From: Haloglomus salinum
Lineage (GTDB): Archaea > Halobacteriota > Halobacteria > Halobacteriales > Haloarculaceae
Reading direction: 5' to 3'
Length of the DNA: 64,000 nt
NCBI RefSeq assembly: GCF_024298825.1
Contig: NZ_CP101153.1
Span: forward strand, 3,534,001 to 3,598,000
Positions 52,095 through 61,010 of this stretch are shown here, in pieces; the stretch's first letter is position 1; each line of letters starts with the position of its first letter. The notes below the pieces were generated by a model. That model did not search any database. It saw only the letters and a program-made list of their open reading frames with translations, and had not been told where the DNA came from. The translations under genes and the position numbers were made by a program.

Positions 52095-53707
52095 TGGACG
52101 TCCGCGAGGAACTGGCCGCCGTCCGTGGGCGGCTCCGGCGTGAGTCCGGCGGTGACGGCCTGGGATTCACACTCCTGAGTGCGGCCATCGCCGCGTTGCT
52201 CGTCTCGCCGGTCGCCTGGCTGTTCCTCCGCGTGGCCGACATCCCGACACCCGAGGCGCTCTCGCTGGTGACCCGCCCGTCGATGGTCGACGTGGTCCTG
52301 AGCAGCGGCCTGCTCGTGGTCGCTGTCACCGTCGGCTCCGTCCTGCTCGGGGTCCCGCTCGCCTTCCTGACGGTGCGAACGGACCTCCCCGGACGCCGAC
52401 CTCTCACGGTCCTCCTCGCGTTGCCACTGGTCGTCCCCTCGTACATCGGCGCGTTCGCGTTCGTCTCGGCGTTCGGGCCGCGCGGCGTGGTGGCCGACGC
52501 GCTCGCACCGCTCGGCATCGAGCGCCTCCCGGAGACGCCGGGCCTGCCCGGCGCGGCCATCGTCCTGACGCTGTACGTCTACCCGTACGTGTTCCTCACG
52601 ACGCGGGCCGCGTTGCTGTCGCTGGACGCCTCGCACGTGGAGGCGGCACGGACGCTGGGCAAGAGCCGGTTCGCCGCGTTCCGGGAGGTGACGTTCCCGC
52701 GCATCGTCCCCGGAATCGCTGCAGGGGCGCTCCTGGTGGCGCTGTACACCCTGTCCGATTTCGGGACGCCCGCCATCATGGGGGCCGACGTGTTCACCGC
52801 GCAGATATACGTGGAGTACAACAACTTCGGCGAGAACCGCGCAGCGTTGCTGTCCCTGGAACTGCTCGCCATCACGACCGTCATCCTCGCCCTGGAGTCA
52901 CGCGTCGGGCGCGACGACGCCAGCGCGTACGCCTCCGGCGGCGGGGGCTCGGCGACGCGCATCAGGCTCGGGGCCTGGCGCTGGGTCGCGGCGCTGGGGG
53001 GGCTGGTGGTGGCGGCGCTGGCGCTCGTGCTCCCGGTCGGCATCCTGCTGCTGTGGCTGGTCCGCGGTGGCCCGGGGTACGCTGGGGGCGGCTTCGAGTT
53101 CGAACTCGCGTACGCGCTGAATTCGGTGGGTGTCTCGACCGCCGCCGCACTGGTCTCGGTGCTGCTGGCGCTACCGGTCGGCTACGTCGCCGCACGACGC
53201 TCGTCGATCACGGGACGCCTCGCAGAGCGCGCCACCTACGTCGGCTACGCGATGCCCGGCGTAGTGCTCGGCCTGGCTCTGGTCTTCTTCGGCGTCAAGT
53301 TCGCGCCGACCCTCTACCAGACGCTGCCACTGCTCGTGTTCGCCTACGTCGTCCGGTTCCTTCCCCAGGCCGTCGGGACCACCTCCTCGTCGGTACTGCA
53401 GGTCGACCAGCAACTCGTGGAGGCGGCGCGGGCGCTCGGGGAGTCACCGGGGCGTGCGTTCCGGCGCGTGACGCTGCCGCTCATCTGGCCGGGCATACTC
53501 GCAGGCGCCGCCCTGGTCTTCCTGACGACGATGAAGGAACTACCGGCGACGCTCATCCTTCGTCCGACAGGTTTTGAAACGCTGGTGAGTTACATCTGGC
53601 TGGTACAGGGAGCCGGCTACTACGGCCGGGCCGCGATTCCGGCGCTGACGCTCATCGCGGTCTCGGCCCTCTCGATGGCCGTCATCCTGGCACAGGAGCG
53701 ACGCTGA
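52094..53707 (+). CDS. Ferric-iron-type ABC transporter, fused permease
   Basis: 537 residues with about 12 helices in two repeated halves, the FbpB arrangement. Each half has an EAA loop: VEAARTLGKSRFAAFREVTFP and LVEAARALGESPGRAFRRVTL, which contact the ATPase. Start ATG overlaps the stop of the binding-protein gene (TGATG). The ATPase gene follows two bases after its stop. Confidence 0.92.
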   Translation: MDVREELAAVRGRLRRESGGDGLGFTLLSAAIAALLVSPVAWLFLRVADIPTPEALSLVTRPSMVDVVLSSGLLVVAVTVGSVLLGVPLAFLTVRTDLPGRRPLTVLLALPLVVPSYIGAFAFVSAFGPRGVVADALAPLGIERLPETPGLPGAAIVLTLYVYPYVFLTTRAALLSLDASHVEAARTLGKSRFAAFREVTFPRIVPGIAAGALLVALYTLSDFGTPAIMGADVFTAQIYVEYNNFGENRAALLSLELLAITTVILALESRVGRDDASAYASGGGGSATRIRLGAWRWVAALGGLVVAALALVLPVGILLLWLVRGGPGYAGGGFEFELAYALNSVGVSTAAALVSVLLALPVGYVAARRSSITGRLAERATYVGYAMPGVVLGLALVFFGVKFAPTLYQTLPLLVFAYVVRFLPQAVGTTSSSVLQVDQQLVEAARALGESPGRAFRRVTLPLIWPGILAGAALVFLTTMKELPATLILRPTGFETLVSYIWLVQGAGYYGRAAIPALTLIAVSALSMAVILAQERR

Positions 53708-53708
53708 C

Positions 53709-54944
53709 ATGGCACGACAGGACCCCAAGACGACGAACGCCGGTACCGACGCTCGCGATGCGGTCGAACAGCAACTGGACCGGACACGCGCGGACCCCGC
53801 GCTGGACGGTGACGTGGGCTGGACCGTCGACGGTAACGGGGATGGCGATACCGTCCTCGAACTCGACGGCGTCACGAAGCAGTTCGGCGCCACGACCGCG
53901 GTCGACGGCGTCTCGATGACCGTCTCCGAGGGGGAACTCCTGACGCTCCTCGGACCATCGGGGTGCGGGAAGACGACGACGCTCCGCCTGCTCGCCGGGC
54001 TGGAACGCCCCGACGAGGGCGTCATCCGGCTGAACGGCGAGCCGGTCGCGGTCGGCGCGGAGGGCGGCGAGGCCGCCGCCGAGACGGAGGACGTGGACGA
54101 CGGTGGGTTCCTCCCACCCGAGGAGCGCGACGTGGGGCTCGTCTTCCAGGACTTCGCCCTGTTCCCGCATCTGACAGTCGCGGAGAACGTCGCCTTCGGG
54201 CTGGAGGGCGAGGCCGACGAGAACGCCGAGCGCGTCGCCGACCTGCTGGACCTCGTCGACCTCCCGGGGTACGAGGACCGCCGGCCGGACGAACTCTCCG
54301 GTGGCGAGCGCCAGCGCGTCGCGCTCGCACGCTCGCTCGCGCCCGAACCGGCCGTCCTCCTCCTCGACGAGCCGTTCTCGAATCTCGACGTCCGCCTGCG
54401 TGTCGCGATGCGCGAGGAGGTCCGGGACATCCTCAAGCAGGCCGGTGTCACCGCCGTCTCCGTCACCCACGACCAGGAGGAGGCCCTCTCCATCTCCGAC
54501 CGCGTGGCCGTCATGAACGGCGGCCACGTCGCGCAGATCGGGAGTCCAGAGAGCCTCTTCCAGCACCCAGAGTCACGCTTCGTCGCGAGTTTCCTTGGGC
54601 AGGCCTCCTTCCTCGACGCCGAGGTGCGGCCCGACTGCATCGAGACGGGGCTGGGCTGTGTCGACAACGACGACCTCGCCGGCCCCATCGACGCCTACGA
54701 CGGCACCCACATCCAGATACTCGTCCGCCCGGACGACCTCCGGGCGACGCCCGTGACGGAGGATGCCGCCGACGGCCGCATCGTCCGCCGCCAGTACAAC
54801 GGCCCCACCTTCGTCTACCGCGTGGAACTCGACAGCGGCGACACCGTCCACTGCATGCACAACCACGTCGAGGAGTTCACCGTCGGCCAGCCGGTGGCCG
54901 TGGAGCTGACCGCCGACCACGAACTCGCCTGGTATCCACCCTGA
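53709..54944 (+). CDS. Ferric-iron-type ABC transporter, ATPase
   Basis: 411 residues. Walker A GPSGCGKTTT, Q-loop VGLVFQDFALFPHL, signature LSGGERQRVALARSL, Walker B AVLLLDEPFSNLD and the switch His (SVTHDQEEAL) are intact. A ~45-residue acidic N-terminal stretch and an insertion rich in Glu (residues ~115-135) are unusual but outside the core. The C-terminal ~90 residues form an OB-like regulatory domain of the FbpC type (IQILVRPDDLRATPVT). Spacing to its neighbours is one to seven bases, so it belongs to the same transcript. Confidence 0.93.
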   Translation: MARQDPKTTNAGTDARDAVEQQLDRTRADPALDGDVGWTVDGNGDGDTVLELDGVTKQFGATTAVDGVSMTVSEGELLTLLGPSGCGKTTTLRLLAGLERPDEGVIRLNGEPVAVGAEGGEAAAETEDVDDGGFLPPEERDVGLVFQDFALFPHLTVAENVAFGLEGEADENAERVADLLDLVDLPGYEDRRPDELSGGERQRVALARSLAPEPAVLLLDEPFSNLDVRLRVAMREEVRDILKQAGVTAVSVTHDQEEALSISDRVAVMNGGHVAQIGSPESLFQHPESRFVASFLGQASFLDAEVRPDCIETGLGCVDNDDLAGPIDAYDGTHIQILVRPDDLRATPVTEDAADGRIVRRQYNGPTFVYRVELDSGDTVHCMHNHVEEFTVGQPVAVELTADHELAWYPP

Positions 54945-54951
54945 TTCGACC

Positions 54952-57186
54952 GTGACCGCCTCGTCACTCCGTGCCTCGCTCGCCGACCGGCTCCCGGACG
55001 ACGAACGTACCCGCCATCGACTCGCCGTCGCGAGCCTCGCGCTGGCCGCGAGCGTCGTCGTCCTGCTGCTCTCGTACCGGGTGTTCCCGTACCTCTCGAC
55101 CAACCACGACGAGGGCGTCTACCTCCAGCAGGCGGCGATGCTGCTGGAGGGGCAACTGGTCGTCCGGCCGCCCGTGGACGTGGCCTTCCGCCCGTGGTTC
55201 TTCGTGAAGTCGGGGGCCGAACTCTACCCGAAGTACACGCCCGTTACGGCCGCCGTCTTCGCCGTTGGGATGGTGCTCGGCGACCCGCGGCTCTCGCTCG
55301 CTGCCGTCGCCGCCGTGCTCGTCGCGCTCACGTACGCCGTCGGTGCCGAAGCGTTCGACCGGCGGACCGGTCTGCTCGGTGCCGGACTCGTCGCCATGTC
55401 ACCGTTCTACCTCGTCCAGACCGCCACCTTCCTCCCGTACGCGCCGACGCTGGGGTTCGAGCTCCTGTTCGGGTGGGCGTACCTGCGTGCGGCGCGTACC
55501 GGCTCGCGTCCGCTCGCGACCGTGGCCGGCCTCGCCATCGGCGTCGCCTTCTTCGCGCGGCCCTACACAGCGGTCCTGTTCGCGACGCCGTTCGTCGTCC
55601 ACGCGCTGTGGACGCTCGGTCGGGCCGCGATGGCGGATGCACACACGGGGCGGAACCTCCTCCCGGTGACGTTCCAGCAGGGGCTGGTCGCTGTCGGCGG
55701 TCTCGTCGGTGTCGGCGCGACGCTCGCGTACAACGCCCGGATGACGGGTGACCCGTTCACCTTCCCGTACCAGGTGTTCGCCCCCCGCGACGGCCTCGGG
55801 TTCGGAACCCGACGCATCCTCGGCTACGAGCGCGACTACACGCTCGCGCTGGCGCTGGAGGCGAACGCCCGCGTCGTCCGCGCGCTCCTGACTCGCTGGG
55901 TCGTCGCCGGGCCACTGGGGACGGGACTCGCCGCCGTCGGACTCGGGGCCACCGCGCTTCAGGTCCGGCGGGCGCTCGGCCGGCGGGACCGCGGCCTGGT
56001 CGGTGCGGTCGTCCGTCCGGACGGTGGCGTGGCCGGTCCGGACCGGACCGACCGCCTCGCCCCGCGGCTCGTCCTCGCCGGCCTCTTCGTGAGCGTCGTC
56101 CTCGGGAACGTCTACTTCTGGGGGAACCTGAACGTCCTCGGTGCGGTCGACGTGCCGGGGGACGGCCTCGTCTCGTTCTACGGCCCGTACTACCACTTCG
56201 ACCTCGTCGTCCCGACGGCGCTGTTCGCGGCGGTCGGCCTCCGGCTGGTGGCGGGCCGCTGGCGGTCGCTCGTCGCGTCACGGTTCGATGGCGATACTGC
56301 CCGTCGGGTGGTCGCCGCCGGACTTCTCGTGGGCGCACTGGTCGGCGGCGGGGCGGGTGCCGCCTTCGTGGCCGACCCGCTGGCCGAGAACGACGACAAC
56401 TCCGACCAGCTCGCCGCGGCGTACGAGCCGTTCGAGCCGCGCCCGCCCGCAGGGGTGGTCTTCCTCCCGACGCCGTACGGCGACTGGCTCAACCACCCGT
56501 TCCAGGCGCTCCGGAACGAGCCATCCTTCGACGGGCGGACGGTGTACACCATGCGCGAGAACCAGTTCGCCGTCGTGGACGCCTACCCGGACCGGACGCT
56601 GTACCGCTACGGCTACCGGGGTGACTGGGCGCCGTTCCTCGGCGAGCCGGTCGAGCCACGACTCTACCGGGTTCGCCACGTGCGCGGCGAGCGCGTGACG
56701 GTCCACACGACGCTCGGCGTGCCCGAGGGCGTCGACACGATGACCGTCCGTCTCGCCGGCGGCGGCGAGAGTACCTACTACTCGGTCGTCGGGCCGCCGG
56801 AGGAACTGAACGCACGCATCGTCGTGGGTGACGGCCGGGCACGGCTGCTGGGCGCCGACGTGGCCCCGGTCGACCCGAACGACACGTCGGTCCCGGTCCA
56901 CGCCCGCGACGAGGTGCTGCTGGAGGCCAACGCCGAGTACGCGCCCGGGAACGCGTTCACCTACCGGCTGGAGACGCCCGTGGCCCTCGACGATGGTGAG
57001 TACCGGGTGCTGACCCCGCATCCGGAGGTCTGCCGCGGCGCCGACCGCTGTGACGGTGAGGCCGCCTGGATTCCGGAGGCGGCCCTGCCCGGAGTGACCG
57101 TCGAGACGCGGCTCTCGACGGACGGCGGCGTGGCCACGAACCTGACAGCAAGCGACCGGACGACGACGGAGGCCCTGGCACGATGA
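54952..57186 (+). CDS. PMT/ArnT-like membrane glycosyltransferase
   Basis: 744 residues, GTG start at 54952. About ten to eleven membrane helices in the first ~480 residues; the first extracellular loop has the acidic motif STNHDEGVYLQQAAML (Asp-Glu), typical of GT39/ArnT-like enzymes that use lipid-linked sugars. Residues ~480-744 are an extracellular beta-rich domain. It would add a sugar to a surface lipid or protein. Coupled by seven bases to the ATPase gene upstream and by four overlapping bases to the next gene. Donor and acceptor unknown. Confidence 0.85.
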   Translation: MTASSLRASLADRLPDDERTRHRLAVASLALAASVVVLLLSYRVFPYLSTNHDEGVYLQQAAMLLEGQLVVRPPVDVAFRPWFFVKSGAELYPKYTPVTAAVFAVGMVLGDPRLSLAAVAAVLVALTYAVGAEAFDRRTGLLGAGLVAMSPFYLVQTATFLPYAPTLGFELLFGWAYLRAARTGSRPLATVAGLAIGVAFFARPYTAVLFATPFVVHALWTLGRAAMADAHTGRNLLPVTFQQGLVAVGGLVGVGATLAYNARMTGDPFTFPYQVFAPRDGLGFGTRRILGYERDYTLALALEANARVVRALLTRWVVAGPLGTGLAAVGLGATALQVRRALGRRDRGLVGAVVRPDGGVAGPDRTDRLAPRLVLAGLFVSVVLGNVYFWGNLNVLGAVDVPGDGLVSFYGPYYHFDLVVPTALFAAVGLRLVAGRWRSLVASRFDGDTARRVVAAGLLVGALVGGGAGAAFVADPLAENDDNSDQLAAAYEPFEPRPPAGVVFLPTPYGDWLNHPFQALRNEPSFDGRTVYTMRENQFAVVDAYPDRTLYRYGYRGDWAPFLGEPVEPRLYRVRHVRGERVTVHTTLGVPEGVDTMTVRLAGGGESTYYSVVGPPEELNARIVVGDGRARLLGADVAPVDPNDTSVPVHARDEVLLEANAEYAPGNAFTYRLETPVALDDGEYRVLTPHPEVCRGADRCDGEAAWIPEAALPGVTVETRLSTDGGVATNLTASDRTTTEALAR

Positions 57187-57752
57187 CGGACGACGACCGA
57201 GATGGGGACGCTGGCCTCACCCGTCGCGACGCGATGGCGGCACTGACGGCAGCCGGCGTGGCCACGACGCTGGGTGGCACGCTCTCGTGGGCCGTGCTGA
57301 ACGAGGCCGACGACACGGCGACCGAGGGGTTCGACGAGCGCGACCGCGAGACCCTCCTCGCGCTGGCGGCCCACCTTTACCCCTCGGCGGTCTCCGGCAT
57401 CTCCGAGTTCGTCGAGCGCTACACCGTCGGCCGGGTCCGCGACCGTCCCGAGTACGCCGCCGGGATGCGCGAGGCACTCGCTGCACTCGACGAGTACGCC
57501 GTCCAGTGGACGGACGAGCGGTTCGTCGACCTCGATGCCGACCGTCGTGGAGCCCTCCTGAACAGCATGGGCGTCACGCGTGCGACACCCGAACCGGACG
57601 GGCTGGACCCCGAGCGAATCCGGTTCTACCTCGTCAACGAACTCCTGTTCGCGTTCTACTCGTCACCGACCGGCGGGAAGCTGGTCGGAATCGAGAACCC
57701 GCAGGGCCACCCAGGCGGCACGAGGAGCTACCGGCAGCCGCCCCACGGGTGA
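57183..57752 (+). CDS. Gluconate 2-dehydrogenase subunit 3-like protein, Tat-exported
   Basis: 189 residues. Signal: LTRRDAMAALTAAGVATTLG. The rest matches the small subunit of gluconate 2-dehydrogenase: LLALAAHLYPSAVSGISEFV, YAAGMREALAALDEYAVQW and ELLFAFYSSPTGGKLVGIEN, ending near HPGG. The large GMC oxidoreductase and cytochrome subunit that this protein normally escorts are not adjacent. Last gene of the iron-box operon, overlapping the glycosyltransferase gene by four bases. Confidence 0.82.
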   Translation: MTDDDRDGDAGLTRRDAMAALTAAGVATTLGGTLSWAVLNEADDTATEGFDERDRETLLALAAHLYPSAVSGISEFVERYTVGRVRDRPEYAAGMREALAALDEYAVQWTDERFVDLDADRRGALLNSMGVTRATPEPDGLDPERIRFYLVNELLFAFYSSPTGGKLVGIENPQGHPGGTRSYRQPPHG

Positions 57753-57812
57753 CCGCCCGCCGCGTCTAGTTATTCGGGACGACCTATACGGCGTTCCGCG
57801 CGCTCCCGTCAG

Positions 57813-58127
57813 ATGATGTCATCCAGTAGCCGGCATCCCGAAGTCGAACGGGCGTACGACCACCTCGACGATGTCGAGACGCAGGTCCCTGCGAGCGTCC
57901 CGCACACGCCGGAACGCCTCGAACAGCTCCGGACCAGCGTCGAGGAGTACGAGAACGCCGAGGACGAGTCCGACCAGGTGGAACTGCTCGACCGTATCGA
58001 CCAGGAGATCGACGAACTTCGCGACGCCATCGAGCGCGAGGTCGAGGAGGGCGCCGACGCGGCCCACGAGGCACTCGCGAAGACCGAGCAGCGCCTCTCC
58101 GAACTCCGGGACCGGCTCCACGGCTGA
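57813..58127 (+). CDS. Acidic coiled-coil protein, 104 residues
   Basis: Almost wholly helical and heptad-like (ERLEQLRTSVEEYENAEDES, QEIDELRDAIEREVEEGADA, KTEQRLSELRDRL) with many Glu, Asp and Arg. ATG at 57813 or 57816. A TATA-like CCTATACGG lies about 30 bases upstream, so it probably has its own promoter. Found in haloarchaea as a small helical protein; function unknown. Confidence 0.7.
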   Translation: MMSSSSRHPEVERAYDHLDDVETQVPASVPHTPERLEQLRTSVEEYENAEDESDQVELLDRIDQEIDELRDAIEREVEEGADAAHEALAKTEQRLSELRDRLHG

Positions 58128-58271
58128 CCGTCCTGCTCGCGGTCGGCTCCCGTCTCCACCGTGGGTGGACATCGACCATGGCGAGGGGCAGTGGCGCCCC
58201 GGACATCGCTCTCGGGGCGACCGGGACGGGATGCCCAAACAGTTACGCCGCCGCCGCGGGACGCCTCGTGT

Positions 58272-59429
58272 ATGCGCGACGTAGCAATCGTCGGGACGTC
58301 GATGACGAAGTTCGGCGTCCGCGAGGGTGAGTGGGTGATGGACCTGCTCGCCGAGGCCGGCGGGGCCTGTATCGCGGACGCGGGTATCACGCCCGACGAC
58401 ATCGACCATCTGTACGTATCGAACATGGCCAGCGGGGAGTTCGAGGGACAGACCGGCGTTCCGAACGCGCTGGCGCACGACCTGGGGGCCATCCCGGCCT
58501 ACACCCAGCGCGTCGACCAGACCTCCTCCTCGGGGGCGGCCGGGATGTACGCCGCCTGGCAGTCCGTCGCCTCGGGGGCGAGCGACCTGACGCTGCTCGT
58601 CGGCGGCGAGAAGATGACCCATCGGAGCACGGGCGAGGCGACCGACGTCATCGCCTCGCTGACCCACCCCGTCGAGTACAAGCACGGCGTCACGCTCCCC
58701 TCGTTCGCGGGACTGACGGCGCGACACTACCTCGACCGGTTCGACGCGCCCCGCGAGGCACTCGGGCACGTCGCCGTCAAGAACCACGCGAACGGGGCCC
58801 TGAATCCGAACGCGCAGTTCCAGAAGGAGATATCCCTCGAGACGGCACTCGAGTCGCCGATGGTGGCCGACCCGCTCCGACTGTACGACTTCTGCCCGGT
58901 CACGGACGGGTCGGCGGCACTCGCGCTCGTCCCGGCCGAGCACGCCGAGTCCTACGCCGACGAGTTCGCCCGTGTCGCGGGCATCGCGGGCGCGACCGAC
59001 ACACACGTCGTCCACGAGCGCGCGGACCCCACTCACATGGGTGCGGTCGCCCAGTCCGGCGCGGCCGCGTTCGAGCAGTCCGGGCACGGGCGCGAGGACA
59101 TCGACGTGGCGGAACTGCACGACATGTTCACCATCCTCGAGGTGATGCAGCTGGAGGCGCTGGGCTTCGAGGAGCAGGGCGAGGGCTGGCGGGCCGCGAT
59201 GGAGGGCCGCTCCGCCCGCGACGGCGACCTGCCGATCAACACGTCGGGCGGACTGAAGTCGAAGGGCCACCCGCTGGGCGCCAGCGGCGTCGCCCAGGCC
59301 GTCGAGGTGTACGAGCAACTCGTCGGTGGCGCCGGTGACCGCCAGGTCGAGGCCGACGTGGGACTGGCCTGCAACGTGGGCGGCTTCGGGAACTGTGTCA
59401 TCACCACCATCATGGAGGCGGCCGCATGA
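58272..59429 (+). CDS. Thiolase, SCP-x-like, catalytic (alpha) subunit
   Basis: 385 residues from the ATG at 58272. Thiolase fold with EKMTHRSTGEAT, GSAALALVPAEHA and the His motif TSGGLKSKGHPLGASG. Where classical thiolases have Cys in CxSG, this has Ser85 (TSSSG, 84-88). Haloferax mediterranei beta-ketothiolases, which also pair with an OB-fold beta subunit, use a Ser-His-His triad, as far as I recall; ELHDMF could supply the second His. Role would be acyl-CoA condensation or cleavage. Overlaps its partner by four bases. Confidence 0.85.
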   Translation: MRDVAIVGTSMTKFGVREGEWVMDLLAEAGGACIADAGITPDDIDHLYVSNMASGEFEGQTGVPNALAHDLGAIPAYTQRVDQTSSSGAAGMYAAWQSVASGASDLTLLVGGEKMTHRSTGEATDVIASLTHPVEYKHGVTLPSFAGLTARHYLDRFDAPREALGHVAVKNHANGALNPNAQFQKEISLETALESPMVADPLRLYDFCPVTDGSAALALVPAEHAESYADEFARVAGIAGATDTHVVHERADPTHMGAVAQSGAAAFEQSGHGREDIDVAELHDMFTILEVMQLEALGFEEQGEGWRAAMEGRSARDGDLPINTSGGLKSKGHPLGASGVAQAVEVYEQLVGGAGDRQVEADVGLACNVGGFGNCVITTIMEAAA

Positions 59430-59830
59430 GCGACGGCGAGCAACACCGCGCGGCCGACGGCGGCACCCCCCCGATGGCGGCTGCGCGCTACGAGGACGGG
59501 AGCATCACCTACCCACCGCACCCCGTCGGCCCGGACGGGAGCGAGCCCATCGAGGAGGTCGACCTCTCGGCGTACACGGCCGAGGTCGTCACCTGGACGA
59601 CCAGCCACGCCACGCCGCCGGGCGTCCGGGAGCCGAACACGCTCGCCATCGTCGAGTTCGACGTGGACGGCACGCCGGTCCGTGCACTGGGCCAGTGCAC
59701 GACCGACGATGTCGACATCGGCGACACTGTCGAGCCGGTGTACGTCGAGGAGCTCCGTGACCCGGACGCGGGTATCCGGGAGCCGGAGAGCCAGCGCTGG
59801 GACGGCTACCGGTTCGAGCCCGTCGAGTAA
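59426..59830 (+). CDS. OB-fold (DUF35-type) partner of thiolase
   Basis: 134 residues. The OB-fold part shows AEVVTWTTSHATPPGVREPN, TLAIVEFDVDGTPVRALGQ and GDTVEPVYVEELRDP. It lacks the four cysteines of the zinc ribbon usually preceding this fold in DUF35 proteins. It follows the thiolase gene with a four-base overlap, as in the beta subunits of haloarchaeal ketothiolases. Needed to hold or channel CoA substrates in related complexes; here by inference. Confidence 0.85.
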   Translation: MSDGEQHRAADGGTPPMAAARYEDGSITYPPHPVGPDGSEPIEEVDLSAYTAEVVTWTTSHATPPGVREPNTLAIVEFDVDGTPVRALGQCTTDDVDIGDTVEPVYVEELRDPDAGIREPESQRWDGYRFEPVE

Positions 59831-59847
59831 CTCCGCGCGGGGACCCG

Positions 59848-60645
59848 TCAGCGGTCGTCGTCCGCCGAGGAATCGTCGTCCGCCGAGGAATCGTCGTCCG
59901 CGACGGGACCGTCGTCCGGGTCCCCCCTCTCGTCGTCGCGACCGGCCCGTTGCTTGAGCGATTCGAGTTCCGCGTCGACGTCGACCGTCGGCCCCCGGTC
60001 GCGCTCGTCACGGCTGGTCCCGTCGGTGGGGTCTCTCGCGGCGAGCCGCTCGTCGATTTCACCGCGTAGCTCCCGGGCATCGGCCAGCAGTCGCCGGGCA
60101 GTCGGGTCCTCCGGTTCTCCCTCGTAGGTCCGCTGGAGTTCCGCGAGGGCATCGTCGACACGTGCGAGCGCCTCGCGCCCGCTGGCCGCTGCCCGTTCGC
60201 CCGCAGCCGTCGACACGTCCGCGAGTATGGCCCCGCCGTCGCGGTCGCGACGGTCCGGCGACCGTGGGTCGCGGCCATCCAGCAGCCGGATGGCGCCGGC
60301 CAGCAGTTCCAGCCCACGGATAGCGGCTTCGAGGAACGCTACGACCGTCGGGATGGTGTAGGTCTCCGTGAAGCGCAGCAGGTCACGGGGCGAGGGTGGT
60401 CGCGGGAGGGCCGATTCCCCGGTGCGACTCCGCGAACGCCCGCGTCCGGGCGGCCCGCGCCGACCGTTGCCATCGACCTCCGTTCGGAGTTCGCGGAGCG
60501 TCTCCTCCAGTTCGGTCACCAGTGCGGCGAGGTCGTCGTTCCCGTCGGACCGACGGGAAGCCCGTCGGTCGTCTCCATCGCCCCCACCGCTCGGCGGTGG
60601 CACCTGCACGGGAATCGACTCGCCGCCAGCGTCCCAGTCGCTCAT
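59848..60645 (-). CDS. Acidic haloarchaeal protein with Asp/Ser repeat tail
   Basis: 265 residues from the ATG at 60645. Contains a central helical region PSPRDLLRFTETYTIPTVV through AFLEAAIRGLELLAGAIRLL, coiled helices around ALARVDDALAELQRTYEG, and a low-complexity C-terminus DDDSSADDDSSADDDR. No catalytic motif. The 60-residue N-terminus is rich in Gly, Arg and Pro. A single gene, convergent with the thiolase pair and divergent from the 49-residue protein. Function unknown; perhaps structural. Confidence 0.7.
   Translation of the reverse strand: MSDWDAGGESIPVQVPPPSGGGDGDDRRASRRSDGNDDLAALVTELEETLRELRTEVDGNGRRGPPGRGRSRSRTGESALPRPPSPRDLLRFTETYTIPTVVAFLEAAIRGLELLAGAIRLLDGRDPRSPDRRDRDGGAILADVSTAAGERAAASGREALARVDDALAELQRTYEGEPEDPTARRLLADARELRGEIDERLAARDPTDGTSRDERDRGPTVDVDAELESLKQRAGRDDERGDPDDGPVADDDSSADDDSSADDDR
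59855..59901. repeat. 18-base tandem repeat, about 2.6 copies
   Basis: TCGTCGTCCGCCGAGGAA occurs at 59855-59872 and 59873-59890, with a partial third copy to 59901. It encodes the DDDSSA repeats in the acidic tail of the gene at 59848-60645 and could vary in copy number by replication slippage. Confidence 0.8.
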
Positions 60646-60712
60646 ACCCGGGACTGGGGAGCGGACCGGCAAAACACCCGGCGGTTTAGGAGGACCGAAA
60701 CCCTCTTTACCT

Positions 60713-60726
60713 CTAGGCTCGCCTAA
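60713..60726. promoter_or_regulatory. Iron-box-like palindrome CTAGGCTCGCCTAA
   Basis: Core TAGGC-TC-GCCTA, eight bases before the ATG at 60734 and close to a TTTAC element (60705-60709) that may be the TATA box. It also lies in the divergent gap to the gene at 59848-60645. A further TTTAGG half-site is at 60685-60690. Confidence 0.6.
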
Positions 60727-60733
60727 TCGGGTG

Positions 60734-60883
60734 ATGGAAGCCACCCGCAGCCGGGATTCCGAGAGCCCGGAGGCACCCAGGGTCACTGCCCACGGGGCCT
60801 CCCCAGAGCGTACCGTGTTCACCGAGGAGGGGAACCCTGACGCGTGGATCGCGACGGACACGCTCGTGGAACTGGACGACTGA
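60734..60883 (+). CDS. 49-residue acidic protein, iron-box downstream
   Basis: MEATRSRDSESPEAPRVTA, then the conserved-looking stretch FTEEGNPDAWIATDTLVEL before DD. The second half resembles a small haloarchaeal protein family I cannot name. Iron-box-like palindrome lies directly upstream. Convergent with dpsA. No membrane segment. Confidence 0.6.
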   Translation: MEATRSRDSESPEAPRVTAHGASPERTVFTEEGNPDAWIATDTLVELDD

Positions 60884-61010
60884 CCGCTCGACCGTTCCGA
60901 ACTGCTTCTCCACGTAGCTGTATTCTGTTCGAATTCTGTCCTGAAAATTCGCCATAGCGCTTCAGTAGCCGATATAACTCGGACAAATCGGAAATTATCG
61001 AGAGATACGT

